A stretch of DNA of 64,000 nucleotides, taken from assembly GCA_037127315.1 (NCBI GenBank), contig JBBBDQ010001186.1:3832501-3896500 (forward strand), given 5' to 3'. Shown here one piece after another: positions 45,305 to 56,605 of the stretch. The notes below the pieces were generated by a model, which worked only from the letters and a program-made list of their open reading frames with translations, made no database searches and was not told the DNA's origin. A program made the position numbers and the translations under genes. Origin of the DNA: Ascarosepion bandense. Its lineage: Eukaryota; Mollusca; Cephalopoda; Sepiida; Sepiidae. Position 1 is the first letter of the stretch, and each line of letters starts with the position of its first letter.

Positions 45305-45596
45305 AGATAACTAGACAAGATATCCCAGGGCATGAGCAGTGGAACGAGAACAGTCTACCCCCATAAATTTAAATAATGGATTCAGTTCGGAATTCCCTGA
45401 GGGGTAACCACACTGAGGAAGGCTGGAGGGCACAACGACCGAAATTGTGTTATAACAACAAACATATCTGTCTATATTTCTGAGATGATGTCTTGCAATT
45501 ATTTATACTATTTATGTTCGGATTGTCGTCCTCGTCTTTGTTGCCTTAGTCACCTATATAAACCACAAAGATGAAGACAATAATCCGTTAATTGCC
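45305..45596. repeat. PLE-like terminal repeat
   Basis: GAGCAGTGGAACGAGAACAG, GTTCGGAATTCCCTG, and CGACCGAAATTGTGTTATAA match 58,140-58,350. An inverted short arm follows (GTCGTCCTCGTCTTTGTTGC, then CAAAGATGAAGACAATAATC). Confidence 0.6.
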
Positions 45597-45860
45597 TCGG
45601 TGATCATGTCTTGAAAATGACATGTCTGAACAGGCAGAGGATTTTCCCGCAGTAAGTTGCCATTCCTTTCTGCAGTAGGCTGGTTGCCAACCAAGGCTAT
45701 AGAACTCAAGCTGTCCTTGTATTCAACTCATAGCTGAAGGGAGAAGAGATGGATTAATAGTATTTGTGCGTAAGTGAATGAAATGAATTCGTCTGGAATT
45801 AGAACACGGTTCTCCGATTCATCATTCTGAGCCGATATCTATTGCACCACACAGCACATA
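45597..45860 (-). mobile_element. tRNA-derived SINE, tail slightly truncated
   Basis: From the hairpin region (TGTCTTGAAAATGACA) to the inverted head (TATCTATTGCACCACACAGC). The terminal CAGTCAGTTAAG block is missing. Confidence 0.9.
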
Positions 45861-45954
45861 AATCGTGTAAATATTGGCAAGTCCTCATCACAAAAATTAA
45901 AAAACCTCAATTGTTTATTCCTTAAAAAAAAACGGAAGAAGTTACGAATTTAAT

Positions 45955-47065
45955 GATCGGTTTGTTGGTTGGTTGCTATATATAGCAATATATGACCCAA
46001 CCTGGTTCCTGGGTAGTACAATAAATTGCATCCGGCAGCACTGATTGAGAGGTTGTAAGTATCATAGAACCACCTCTTAATTGTTGTTGTTCCCAGACCT
46101 ACCTTGACCCGAGGTGGTATCACCTGTTAGGATCCCAGCTATGGGCAAATACTTTATCCTCAAACTCGATATAAAAGTATAAAATTAGACTTTTATAGTA
46201 AAAATTCCAGGAATACATTCTGGATGGAAAAAATTTAACCAGCATTTAATAAGTATAACAAGCAATAAATTTTTGAAGGAAAATAAAATATTACTATTTT
46301 GGGGATAAAAATACATACCAGCAATACTTTTGACTCACAACAAAAACCAATTTACAAAAATATGTGAAAGTAAGCTGATCCACAAACTTATTTCTTACAA
46401 AGCATATATATTCTATTGTGAATCTATTGTTATAAAGCATATATATTCTATTGTAAATCTATTGTTATAAAGCATATATATTCATTGTAAATCTATTGTT
46501 ATAAAGCATATATATTCTATGGTAAATCTATTGTTATAAAGCATATATATTCTATGGTAAATCTATTGTTATAAAGCATATATATTCTATTGTAAATCTA
46601 TTGTTATAAAGCATATATATTCTATGGTAAATCTGTTGTTATAAAGCATATATATTCTATGGTAAATCTGTTGTTATAAAGCATATATATTCTATTGTAA
46701 ATCTATTGTTATAAAGCATATATATTCTATTGTGAATCTATTATTATAAAGCATATATATTCTATGGTAAATCTATTTTTATAAAGCATATATATTCTAT
46801 TGTAAATCTATTGTTATAAAGCATATATATTCTATTGTAAATCTATTGTTATAAAGCATATATATTCTATTGTAAATCTATTGTTGTAAAGCATATATAT
46901 TCTATGGTAAATCTATTCTTATAAAGCATATATATTCTATTGTAAATCTATTGTTATAAAGTATATATATTCTATTGTAAAGCAATTGTAAAATTCTTGC
47001 CTTTATGAAATAACCCATTGAGGTTTTGATATGTCGTAAAACAAAACAAACCAAATCAAACCAAT
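45955..47065 (-). mobile_element. Dispersed family D, full-length-like copy containing a 35-bp satellite
   Basis: Minus-strand copy of a family seen five times. Its conserved block, read on this strand as ACCTGTTAGGATCCCAGCTA then TGGGCAAATA, recurs at 54,480, 59,655 and 62,060. The other end, GAGGTTTTGATATGTCGTAA, recurs inverted at 61,375. The middle is variable, with short A/T-rich tandem units and here the 35-bp array at 46,395-46,985. No protein. Class unknown: non-autonomous. Confidence 0.65.
46395..46985 (+). repeat. 35-bp tandem array (about 17 copies)
   Basis: Unit: ATAAAGCATATATATTCTAT then TGTAAATCTATTGTT. Period 35 bp. Very homogeneous (variants GTAAAT/GTGAAT, TATTG/TATGG), so recently amplified. 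It sits within the variable middle of family D. Confidence 0.96.
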
Positions 47066-47305
47066 CACCCAACCTCTATGGTTTAATTTATGCCGAAATC
47101 TAAATATTTTGAATGCAATTTTATGGCTTCAAATAAGCTGTCTCCGAAACCAAACTTAACCCTACAATCCCCTCCGCTGATTTCTCGATTCCTGTCAACC
47201 TTCCCCTCTTTAGAACTCCAAAGTTCACGTGTATGGCCTGGGTGTTCATGTCAGTGAACATTTCCTTCTGGCTAGGGTAATTTATCTTGAATCTCCTAAA
47301 CTTCT
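47066..47305. other. Short unassigned stretch
   Basis: No feature recognised. Confidence 0.4.
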
Positions 47306-47309
47306 TAAT

Positions 47310-47556
47310 ACACCGGTTCTCGCTCGATCACCGAAGTCAAGCAACTTTGAGCCTGGTCAGTACTTAGATGGGTGAATACCAGGTGCTGTAAGCGTTTAGT
47401 GACGGATGTGCGTTGTGGTGCAGTGGATATCGGCTCGGAAAGAGAAATCGGTGAGACGAGTTCGAATTCCAGTTGAATACCCTGCATTCACTTAAGCACT
47501 GGTACCCTTGGGAAATGTATTAATTCGTTCTTTCCCTCCACTTATGGGTTAAATAA
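47310..47556 (+). mobile_element. Chimeric SINE: 5S rRNA-derived head fused to tRNA-derived body
   Basis: 47,310-47,396 resembles 5S rRNA: CTCGATCACCGAAGTCAAGC, GCCTGGTCAGTACTTAGATG and ATACCAGGTGCTGTAAGC, which covers the internal control region. Directly after, GGATGTGCGTTGTGGTGCAG (A box) and GAGTTCGAATTCC (B box) begin the tRNA-derived part. The element ends after TTATGGGTTAAATAA, without the hairpin tail of the common SINE. It has the same structure as 53,157-53,411. Confidence 0.85.
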
Positions 47557-47775
47557 CAGGGTAGGACTTGGGGACCCTACCCTTAAAAACAAATCCCAGT
47601 GAATCTTGATACTCAAAAAGAAAAAAGTATTACTAGACACAAAAAGTTGTATAAAAACAACAATAAATTGTTGAAAAAAAAGGATATTACCAGCCATAAA
47701 TAAATAAAATTTAGTTGGCAATAAATGACCCGCCAAGGGTGATATGCCATAAAACAAAAACAACCAAGCAACCAA
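47557..47775 (-). mobile_element. Dispersed family D, end fragment
   Basis: AAGTATTACTAGACAC, GGATATTACCAGCC and GGGTGATATGCCATAAAACA correspond to the variable part and end of family D. Confidence 0.55.
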
Positions 47776-48320
47776 AAACTTCTTACGTGTGTCTCCGTCT
47801 CTCGCTACTAAACTCAGTTAACTATCTTTTCTTTACCGCTACCCCTCCTGTCCTGATTATTCATTGCTAGACACTATTTCAGATAATATAGACAGAGACA
47901 TTTCCTTTCAATCGTTCGCTAATTGTGGCTTCAATGCACACTATGCCAAGTGATTGAAAAGCTATGTCGCCATTATTGCTGCCGTCCATACTCTGAACTT
48001 CTCAGTCACTCAGAATCTCACACAATTGGTGGATTTCGCCACGCGCTTCCCCATTGTCTCTGAAGGACACACTTCTAGATCTCTGCTTCACTTCTATCCC
48101 TGACTCATGCCATGTTATGCAGCTCTGCCTTCTTGGCAACTCTGATCATGTTGTGATTTCCGTTAATAGCTTTTTCCCCTCCCCCTCCCCAAGTAACCTT
48201 CTATCAGCAGATTAACTTACTGCTATCAAAGAGCGATCTGTGAGTAGTTTCGCGATTTCTTTTCTGATGTTCCTTGGTACAAAGTGTTTAGTCTCCCTGT
48301 TGAAGTCTGTTCCTCTAAGG

Positions 48321-48971
48321 CAAGGGTCGGCAACCTACAGCCCGTAGGCCGGATCCGGCCTGCGAAAGCATTTTGACCGGCCCACGAGCCTGATTACGTG
48401 ACTCTATTTTTAGCATGAGAGACGAGGCTTTCGAATTCAACAAAGGGTCTGCTGTTATCTTCCTCTAATCTACCCAACCGAATTTGAATACTATGACCGC
48501 AAAAACACGATCAAAATCCAATCACCTACATCTGTCCGTAAAAAATTAAAAAATAAGCGTAAAAAGTAATTTTAAATACCGAAATAAAATTAAAATAAAT
48601 GTCATGAGTGATCATCGTATTTACGTATTCAAAAGGAAATAAATTCAGGAATTTGTTTCGCTTTAGTAATTTGTTTGAAAATTGAAAGAAAACCCCAAAA
48701 ATATAAAATATATTGCAAATTTTGTCATAATGTTATCCATTTCACTTCGGTTGATTTTTTTTAACTTATAAATAATTTTTTTCACTTATACGTAATTTTT
48801 ATTAGGTGTTTTTAATTTTAGATTTTCTTTTGTTTTTCTGATTTCTCAATGTTTGTTTTCATTATGGTTTTAAATATTTAGGTTGACAGGGGTCTGCATA
48901 TGTAATTTTCCTTAATTTTTCATTAATGGCCTTTGTCCGGCCCGCGAGGTCGAATGAGTAGCCTACCCCTG
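48321..48971. mobile_element. hAT-like non-autonomous transposon with 8-bp target duplication
   Basis: The ends CAAGGGTCGGCAACC and GGCTACTC-type complement (right end GTAGCCTACCCCTG) form short imperfect inverted repeats. The host sequence CTCTAAGG is duplicated at 48,313-48,320 and 48,972-48,979. An 8-bp duplication plus CARRGGTCGGCAA ends with CCGGATCCGGCC inside are characteristic of hAT elements. The 651-bp AT-rich interior encodes no transposase. It lies within the LINE endonuclease/RT linker. Confidence 0.88.
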
Positions 48972-49661
48972 CTCTAAGGTCTCCACCTGAGTGAAAGCTG
49001 GCATCGATGTTTTCATCCTAGCCAGAAAGTTCCGACCTAAACCTTATTCCTCTTCTTGGTTCTCCCTTGCCTGCTCGGACGCCATTGTCCACAGGAACCA
49101 CTTTTATCCGTATTTACCGGGGCGACGCGTCTGACTAAAATAGGTGCCTTTTTTCTCTGCTCAGAATGAATGAAAGTGGATCATAAATTTTGCTGATCTG
49201 TTGTTTGCTGATAGAATGAATCGGAGTAGAATACTAAGCAAGATTTCGCCCCCAAAGACTACTGGCAGTTCTGCAAAAGTGTGTTAAACAATACCAAACA
49301 TTCGATCCCACCATTATTCAATACATTTGTGGTCGTCACGGTAACAAAGCACAAGAGGTGAATGCTTTACTCATCAATTCTCCTCCAACTCCACATTTGC
49401 CTCGTCTACACCCGAATTACCCCTAAAACTGAGGCTCAACTGAGTGACGTATACTTAACTCCCTCTCTAATTTCTAAGCTTGACTCTCATAAAGCAAGCA
49501 GAGGTAACAGACTTCCAGTGATCGTACTAAGGAAATGTACCCCTGAACTCTCGCCGCACTCTATAACAGTTGCCTCGCTGCTTCTTGCATTCTTGCTTGT
49601 TGGAAGTCCTTCTCTGTAGTTTCTGTTTTTAAAAACTGTGAACATCCCTCTGATTCTTCTA

Positions 49662-50924
49662 CAAGGTAACCAAACAAGTTCTGTCCGTTTTTAAAGAAAA
49701 AAAAGAAAGAGCTTCACAGTATGTGTAATTTATATTTAATCTTCGAAGTAATCGCCATCGGCATCCAGCACCTTCTGCCAACGTGTCTCCAGCTGTTCAA
49801 TGCCCTTGTGGTAGAACTCGGCGGGGGGTTGACCTAAAGAAGTCCGTGAGGGCTTAGCGCAAGTCTGCTTCATTGGTGAAGGATTTTCCACGAAGATGAC
49901 TATCCAGGGAGTGGAAGAGGTGGTAATCGTATGGCGCAAGGTCAGGTGAATAAGGTGGATGGCACAAAGTCTCCCACCCAAGTTGATGTATGGTATCCCT
50001 GACCACTCGCGAGACATGCAGTTTGGCGTTGTCATGGAGAAAAAGCACACCTTTGCGATTCACCAGTGCTGGCTCCTTCTGGCGCAATGCCTGTTGCACA
50101 CGTTTCAATTGCTGCGAGTATAGGTCTCCAGTGACCGTTTGGCCCGTTGGTAATATAATGAACCACTTGAAGACCTGTCCACCAGATACAAAGCATAATC
50201 TTGCGTGGGTGTATAGGCGATCTTGCGGTGTGAGGGACAGCTTCCTGAGGAGACAACCAATGTATTGAACGATTGGGAGATTCGTACAGAACCCACTTTT
50301 CATCACTGGTAAGCACTCGATTGAATAAGGATACGGTACGGTGGCGAGAAAGCAGCGATACGCAGGCTGCCACTCGTTGTCCCTTGTGGACCTCCAATAG
50401 TGTTGGCGGAACCCACTTGTTCAGTTTGTACGTCTTACCTAGGTGGTGCATGTGAAGTCTAACTGTTTCATCGAAAACGTTGAACAGTCTTGCAAGTTCA
50501 CCACACGTTAGACTACTGTCCTCTTCAATGGCCGCCTTCAGGACTCCGTCATTCAAGACCTGTGGTCGTCCACTGCGAGGCTCATCATGGAGAGATAAAT
50601 CTCCAGACTTGAATTTTCGTAACCAACGCCTTGCAGTACGTACATCCACAGCACTATCCCTAAACGCTTGACATATGCGGCGACTTGATGCAGCTGCTGA
50701 TAAGACCACTTTGATGTCGTAAAGCAAACAGCCCTGAACGAGATCTCTAGACACTTTCACCCTTCTCACAGCTGTCCGGCTTACAACCGATGGCCGGGCA
50801 CGGTGCACGTGTTTTTACTTCCGGCTGTTCGAATCTGAAAACAATTGCTACACGCATTTTGTATATATTTTAACTTCATTCAATGACTAATCAAAAAACA
50901 GACAGAACTTTTCTGGTTACCTTG
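49662..50924 (-). mobile_element. mariner (Tc1/mariner) transposon, complete ends, dead transposase
   Basis: Inverted repeats begin CAAGGTAACCAAACAAGTTC on the left and, inverted, CAAGGTAACCAGAAAAGTTC on the right, flanked by TA on both sides (49,660-49,661 and 50,925-50,926). The length of 1,263 bp is normal for mariner. Excision of the element restores the LINE frame between CEHPSDSS and NYRPMSLL. Confidence 0.94.
49736..50808 (-). pseudogene. mariner transposase (DD34D family), frameshifted
   Basis: Cut-and-paste transposase acting on the flanking inverted repeats. Minus-strand start near 50,808. The N-terminal helix-turn-helix region contains ASSRRICQAFRDSAVDV and DEPRSGRPQ, then ELARLFNVFDETVRLHMHHL. 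The first catalytic Asp is in TSDEKWVLYESPNRS. After PRKIMLCIWW and HYIT the frame shifts; the second frame holds FLHDNAKLHVS (second Asp) and YSPDLAPYDYHLF (third Asp), then HLRGKSFTNEADL. A second shift leads to the C-terminus DADGDYFED at 49,736. All three catalytic Asp residues persist. About 357 codons including breaks, close to normal mariner length. Confidence 0.93.
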
Positions 50925-51139
50925 TAATTACCGCCCTATGAGCCTCTTACCGATCTTTGGCAAAGTGTTCGAGGCTATTATCAACACTGAAGTGTTTCAT
51001 CATCTCACATACCACAACCTATTCTCTGACAATCAGTAAGGCTTCCGCTTCGCTAAGTCTACCGCTGGAGTGCTAACGATCACCGAATACATATACCAGG
51101 CGCTTGATAAGAACGGCGATGTTCGAGCTGAAGCCCTAG

Positions 51140-51956
51140 TGTTATGTCGCCAAGTATAAATGAATAACTCAACAACAGAATCAAAATATAAGTTGTATTC
51201 CGCGGAAAGACGGTTAGTATGTACAGAAGTGATTAGTAATATTTACAATAGAAAGATACAAGAGTCCAATCCGTCGTAAGACGTGTGTATACGGGATTAC
51301 TTCCGGTACGCTACCGGAAGTGTGACTAACTCTTCACTGACTCGGACTGACTCTTCAGTAACTCATTAGAGACTCTCAAGTGACTCTCCACGACTGTATT
51401 TACTAGCCTTCCCACGCAAGGCTGGATGTGACACATGGTCATTTTATAGTGGGTATTCCCGGCCATATAGCCGGGCCAAAAAATGTCTGTCTATTTTTCC
51501 CCAGTCGTGGTTCTACCCTTCGGCGGAACCACGACTGGGTTATTGCTCTCTGCTCGGAAGCAGAGAGCGCCCTCTACCCGAAGACAGAGAGCTGATAGTG
51601 TCGTTGAGTCGTCAGTCTAGTGACTCTGTACGATATTATTTAGCTGTCCCTCCCAGTAAGGGCAGCATATGACACATGGTCAGTTTATATCTGGGCTTTC
51701 CGGGCTATATGGCCCGGCCAAAAAATGTCTGTCTATTATTCCCCAGTCGTGGTTCTACCCTTCGGCGGAACCACGGCTGGGTTATTGCTCTCTGCTCGGA
51801 AGCAGAGAGCGCCCTCTACCCGAAGGCAGAGAGCTGACAGTGTCGTAGAGTCGTCAGTCTAGTGACTCTGTATGACTCCTTGTAGAGAATCCACCATTGC
51901 TATATATAGCAATGGGAACAGTCCATTTGTAGTCAAATAGGAGCGGCGCCCTAACA
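51140..51956. mobile_element. Probable solo LTR with internal tandem module
   Basis: Starts TGTTATGTCGCC and ends GGCGCCCTAACA, so TG...CA ends with a short inverted repeat. It is flanked by a 5-bp duplication CCTAG (51,135-51,139 and 51,957-51,961). That combination is the signature of an LTR left by recombination. It contains two tandem copies of a ~230-bp module (about 51,425 and 51,660) that also occurs at 33,507-33,745. No internal retroelement genes are present. Confidence 0.75.
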
Positions 51957-53156
51957 CCTAGCATTTGACAGAGTTTGGCATGATGGTCTTCTGCGCAAGG
52001 CTACTGTATAACTAGACGTTTGTTCGAATTAATCCAATTTTTCCTATCAAATCGCGTAAGGAAGGTCGTATTGAACAGGCATACTTCTAGATTCTATTAT
52101 CTGAACACAGGTGTTCGTAAAAGATCTATCTTAGGCCTTACGCCTTTCCTGATTTTCATCAGTGATCTTCCTGACGTAATCAGTTCCAAATTAGGCATCT
52201 ATGCAGATGATTCTACCATGTATACCCGTCTCAACGAAAAATATGCCAGGGCCGACGAAGTAAATCTGTCTGCTGCTTTTGAAAAGAACTTTCAGTCTGT
52301 GGTAAACTGGGTAAATAATGGCTCGTAAATTTTAATGCTTCCAAAACGAAGCTGCTCTTCTTAAACCACTATAGAAAAGCAGTCCTGCATTACATCAGCG
52401 TGGATAACACTAGTCTCCCAGAAAGCAATACACTGCGCCTTCTCGCCCTCATTCTCTCAGCCGACTTCAAGTGGAACGACTACACTGGACAAATAGCTAC
52501 ATTTACTGCAAAGAAGGTTAGGTCACTGTGTGAGGTCTGGGAGTTTTTTTTCTCGTCAGAATCCATCTTTCACATATAGAAATCTAAAATCCCTCCTTGC
52601 ATTGAATATTGTTGCCATATCTGATCGTGTGTTCCTGCCATTCACCTCGGAGTTCTCGTGAAAATCTAATGGAGGATCTGCAGTGTAATCGACCCCCATT
52701 GGACAACTCGACTTTATTCACTTCCTCACCGACAGGATGTGGCTTCACACTGTCTTTCTACAAATATTTTCACGGCTTCTGTTCTGACGAGCTTTTCGAC
52801 TTCGTGCTTCCGTCTACATGGATCTTCTCGAGCTACTAGATTGGCAACTATATCCCAACTCTTTTACATTTAAAATAGTCAAGCCTAACAGCAACTTCTT
52901 GTCACTTCCTGCCTTTGGAACTCCCTTCTGTGCAGTTGCTTCCTCAATAGCTACAATCTCCAGGAGTTTAAATGCAACGTCAACTGCCGTCTTTTATCTT
53001 CCAACTTATCCTTTCCCCGACACTCCAGTAATTTTTTCTTCTTTATTTTTTGCTTTCCTCTCATGTAACCCCCTGCGCACCAGTAGTGGTACTGTCATGC
53101 TTGCTGGGGTGGAGTGAAACGATTATATATATATATAACGGTCATGTCACGTTGGA

Positions 53157-53411
53157 TACACCGGTTCCCGCTCGATCACCGAAGTTAAGCAACGTTGAGC
53201 CTGGTCAGTACTTAGGTGGGTGACCACTTGGGAATACCAGGTGCTGTTAGCATTCACGGATGTGCGTTGGGGTGCGGTGGATGTCGGCTTGGAGGGGGAA
53301 ATCGGTGAGCCGAGTTCCAATTTCAGTCGAGCACGCTGCATTCACTTGCGCACTGGTACCCTTGGGAAAGGTATTAATCCGTTCGTTCCCTCCAATTATG
53401 GGTTAAATAAT
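53157..53411 (+). mobile_element. Chimeric SINE: 5S rRNA-derived head fused to tRNA-derived body
   Basis: 5S-like part: CTCGATCACCGAAGTTAAGC, GCCTGGTCAGTACTTAGGTG, CTTGGGAATACCAGGTGCTG, to 53,251. tRNA-like part from CGGATGTGCGTTGGGGTGCG. The element ends after ATTATGGGTTAAATAA, as in the copy at 47,310. It lies about 15 bp beyond the end of the nested LINE. Confidence 0.88.
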
Positions 53412-53587
53412 TGAGGTCTGCTGTTCGTGCGATTTGTGGCAGTCATCTGCACCAATTGTTTGTTATCAGCAGTTCCAAGAAGTGTGGATGGTACTACACA
53501 ATGCCTTCACCACTATAAACAAATCTCTGTGTGGTTGTCTTGCTGGAAAAAGGTTGGACCCTCATACGTTGAACGCGACGGGAGAAT

Positions 53588-53595
<8 letters not shown>

Positions 53596-53650
<55 letters not shown>
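53596..53650. repeat. (AT)n microsatellite
   Basis: About 55 bp. Confidence 0.97.
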
Positions 53651-53652
<2 letters not shown>

Positions 53653-54240
53653 GTAAATTCAGATAAAATTTAGAAGGGAAATACCCATTTTCAACATGTC
53701 AGTTTGACATGCATTGTCAACCCTGTTTAATCAAAGAATGAGGAAAAATTCTAATGCCGGAGGCAGGGGCTAGTGAAGAAAGTGGTGGGGAATGTTGGCT
53801 ATTTTAGAGTAAAGATAGAGGAATCTTAGTATTAATTTCTCTTATGGTAGTGGGAGGTATGTGGCTTAACCATTGGGTTAGTAGTGATAGGTAGGAGGGA
53901 AAGGTTACCGCTTCACCAAAGTAAAAAAATTCTGTTGTTACTAAATGGAAGAATAAGATAATTATTGAAATTTAAATTTATTTCTGTGACGAAACGTACT
54001 AATTTTCTCTGTTAAACATAGATTACATCTAACCCTTAAGCTATTAGGAGTGCTTGCCTCGCCTATCAGCTTCAACTTTATCTGTGGAATTCGGTTATTT
54101 TCTTTCAATTTCCAGTATTTTCGGGAAAGGGCTGTTTGTCACTTAAATTAGAGTTAGTGAAGGAGTGCCTGTGTGTATAAAGCCTTTGCTTCCAAACTCC
54201 TGCCAAAATTCCGATATAGATGTTTATTGAACGCAAATGT
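53651..54240. other. No feature recognised
   Basis: About 590 bp of mixed sequence. Confidence 0.5.
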
Positions 54241-54520
54241 ATACCTTCAGCTACTGACAAAATGTAGTGTTTATCATTTTGCTATAAAAGGTATTGCAGG
54301 TCATTTTACTATAAATGTATTGTTGGTCATTTTGTTATAAAACGTTTTGTTAGTTATTTTACTACAAATAGTTAATGTTAGTAACTTTTTATATAAAAAT
54401 TTATTGCTAGTATTTTTACTATAAAAATGTATTTTTATATTTTCATAGTTTTGGTTTTCTTTGATGTTCGCTATTTGCCCATAACTGAGACCTTAACAGG
54501 TGCTTTTAACCCCGTAGAGA
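54241..54520 (+). mobile_element. Dispersed family D, partial, with ~28-bp internal units
   Basis: About six irregular units built on GTCATTTTACTATAAATGTA then TTGTTG, followed by TATTTGCCCATAACTGAGAC and CTTAACAGGTGC, the conserved block of family D. Confidence 0.65.
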
Positions 54521-54770
54521 ACAGAGAAATATCTTGAGAGTCATGTTTACGCGATTTATATTCGGACAAGAGGACAATAGTAGAAATAAATAAATAATAC
54601 AAATAAATAATTACAACTGTTAATTCTTCACGTTTAGAGAAAAGCATTGCCTATTCCACATATCCTTATAATTTGCAGTCCTTACTTCCTCTTCTTTCGT
54701 CCAGATTCAGTGATCCTCTACCTTGAGTGGTTCTTGGGCCTTGTACTATTAGAACAATGGTGCAAAAATC
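54521..54770. other. No feature recognised
   Basis: Mixed AT-rich sequence. Confidence 0.5.
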
Positions 54771-54771
54771 A

Positions 54772-55500
54772 ATAAGTAGCTGAAGAGAGTGACAAGAAAG
54801 AACTACAAATAAACTGCAAGAAAACCAAATGCATGGCCATCAGTAAAAAGGGCAGCCCAATATGCCAAATACAGGTCGGGGATACTAAAACAAGCAAGTA
54901 CAAAAATTTAATTACCTGGGAATTGTTATAACAGAAGACGGAAAGTGTGACACAGAGATCCGAAGGCGAATTGGCATAGCGAAGAAAGCATTCCAGAAGT
55001 TGAGTAAAGTATTAAGAAACAGTACAATTTTGCTAGAAACAAAGAGGAGAGTACTGGATTGCTATGTGATGTCAATTCTTCAATATGGCAGTGTACAATA
55101 TCAACAAAGATGAAGGAAAAACTTGAAGCAACTGAAATGTGGTTCTACAGAAGGATGCTGCGAATATCATGGATCGAGCATGTGAGCAATGATAAGTTCT
55201 TAGAAATTATGGAAACGAAAAGGAAATTAATACTGAGCATCAGGAAGAGATAGTTGAAATACCTGGAACATACGATGAGGAAAGAGGGCTTTGAGAACCT
55301 GTTACTAACAGTCCAGATAGAGGGGAAAAGAGACAGGGGTAAGCAGCGGATAAGATATTTGAAGGGCCTAATAAGGTGGATGATAGAACGAGGGTTGCAT
55401 GGTGTAACAGAAGGCGTGCTAAGAGCCACCAGGGATAGGGAGACTTAAAAAGCCATGGTCACCTACGTCCTGAAGGGACAGGGTACATAGAAGAAGAAAA
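54772..55500 (+). mobile_element. RTE-like LINE, 3' third
   Basis: Begins after the RT domain (QINCKKTKCMAISK) and continues through IRRRIGIAKKAFQKL, EMWFYRRMLRISWIEHVSND, MRKEGFENLLLTVQIEGKRD and ATRDRET. It ends CTGAAGGGACAGGGTACATA and a GAA-rich tail. Stops and shifts are present. More diverged than the 7.7-kb copy. Confidence 0.9.
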
Positions 55501-56160
55501 AGAATGGTTATCAAGTCCTGCTGTCTGTTCAATGGTATCCATTTTCTTTTTCCATTATTATTGTTCTTAAAATTATACGAATTTCATGGTTTTATTTTTT
55601 GAATTATCCATGAGTAAACACTGTTTTCATCCCAGCGGGATTAATTCTATTTCAAAACGTCTGCCAATGGAATCACTGGATGTAATTTGATTCCTTGTTC
55701 TATTTACATCCTTGGAGATTTGAAAACATTTTTTAAGTGTTTCTTCCGGCGCTAGTGCAATAAACAGACGAAAATCATCACGCGTGTCGAAACGTCATGT
55801 TTTCCTCAATTAATCTCAAGGAAGGACGGCAATCTGATGCAACCAATCCGAAAATTCTAACCTTTCTGTCTACTATGTTGAAACCCAAGGGTGAACTTGA
55901 TCCATCTTCCGCATGGTGAGGGATTCACGGCTCAGCTCGAAAATAATTGAATAAACATAAAAATAAGAGTATATATGTAGAACACAGATTGTATTTCGGG
56001 AAGAAAAAATTCAAAAACAGGAAAAACGGCTGGAAGATAATATTTTTAGGCCATCAGTCTTTGTAATCATAGTGCTATATACCAAGAGATGGAGCACTAA
56101 CAATAATAAATAAAATCAATAATAATAAAGTTAAATGAACATTTAATACACGCATACGCA
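55501..56160. other. No feature recognised
   Basis: AT-rich sequence without a supported gene. Confidence 0.5.
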
Positions 56161-56171
56161 TATATATATAT

Positions 56172-56234
<63 letters not shown>
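56161..56234. repeat. (AT)n then (GATA)n
   Basis: A short AT tract followed by about 14 GATA units. Confidence 0.97.
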
Positions 56235-56566
56235 TACGCTCTCACACCCTGATTGAGCACTCTGGAAGAATGGTAGATTTTGAAAAACAGTAGCTACTCT
56301 GGCATTTACGTATCGTTCATTCAGCAATGAATTAGAGCACTCTGGCTATTATCCGAGTATAATGATAATATACACGCTAAAAAGTCTGTCTCCTTCCACC
56401 GAGCACCCGTATATTTTCTTTCTGTCAGTAATTTTCGTGTCCTGTCTATCATTAACAATACTGCCAAAGCACCTTTGATAATGTGTTTGCTGAAAGAATC
56501 CTCAGGTCTTACATTATGACGTCAACTTTATTTAAGTGTATTCGTTATTTCTGTGGATACAAGTCT

Positions 56567-56570
<4 letters not shown>
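56235..56570. other. No feature recognised
   Basis: Mixed sequence. Confidence 0.5.

Positions 56571-56603
<33 letters not shown>
56571..56603. repeat. (AT)n microsatellite
   Basis: About 32 bp. Confidence 0.95.

Positions 56604-56605
<2 letters not shown>

Larger units (their letters stand above)
47800..53125 (+). mobile_element. CR1/Jockey-like LINE interrupted by three nested elements
   Basis: Removing the inserts at 48,321-48,979, 49,662-50,926 and 51,140-51,961 rejoins one LINE of about 2.6 kb. Coding order: endonuclease fragment LTQLVDFATRFPIVSEGHTS (about 48,020), then VFILARKFRPKPYSSSWFSL (about 49,010), SLISKLDSHKASRGNRLP (about 49,465), SDSSNYRPMSLLPIFGKVFE (bridging the mariner), AFDRVWHDGL (bridging the LTR), GIYADDSTMYTRL (52,200; YADD), and the C-terminal block to about 53,000. 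The family tail ends GAAACGATTATATATA. Many stops and shifts show that it is old. Confidence 0.88.

Noticed and set aside
53157..53251. Functional 5S rRNA gene
   Set aside because: The 5' end is missing, several conserved positions differ and it is fused to a SINE body, so it is a SINE head.
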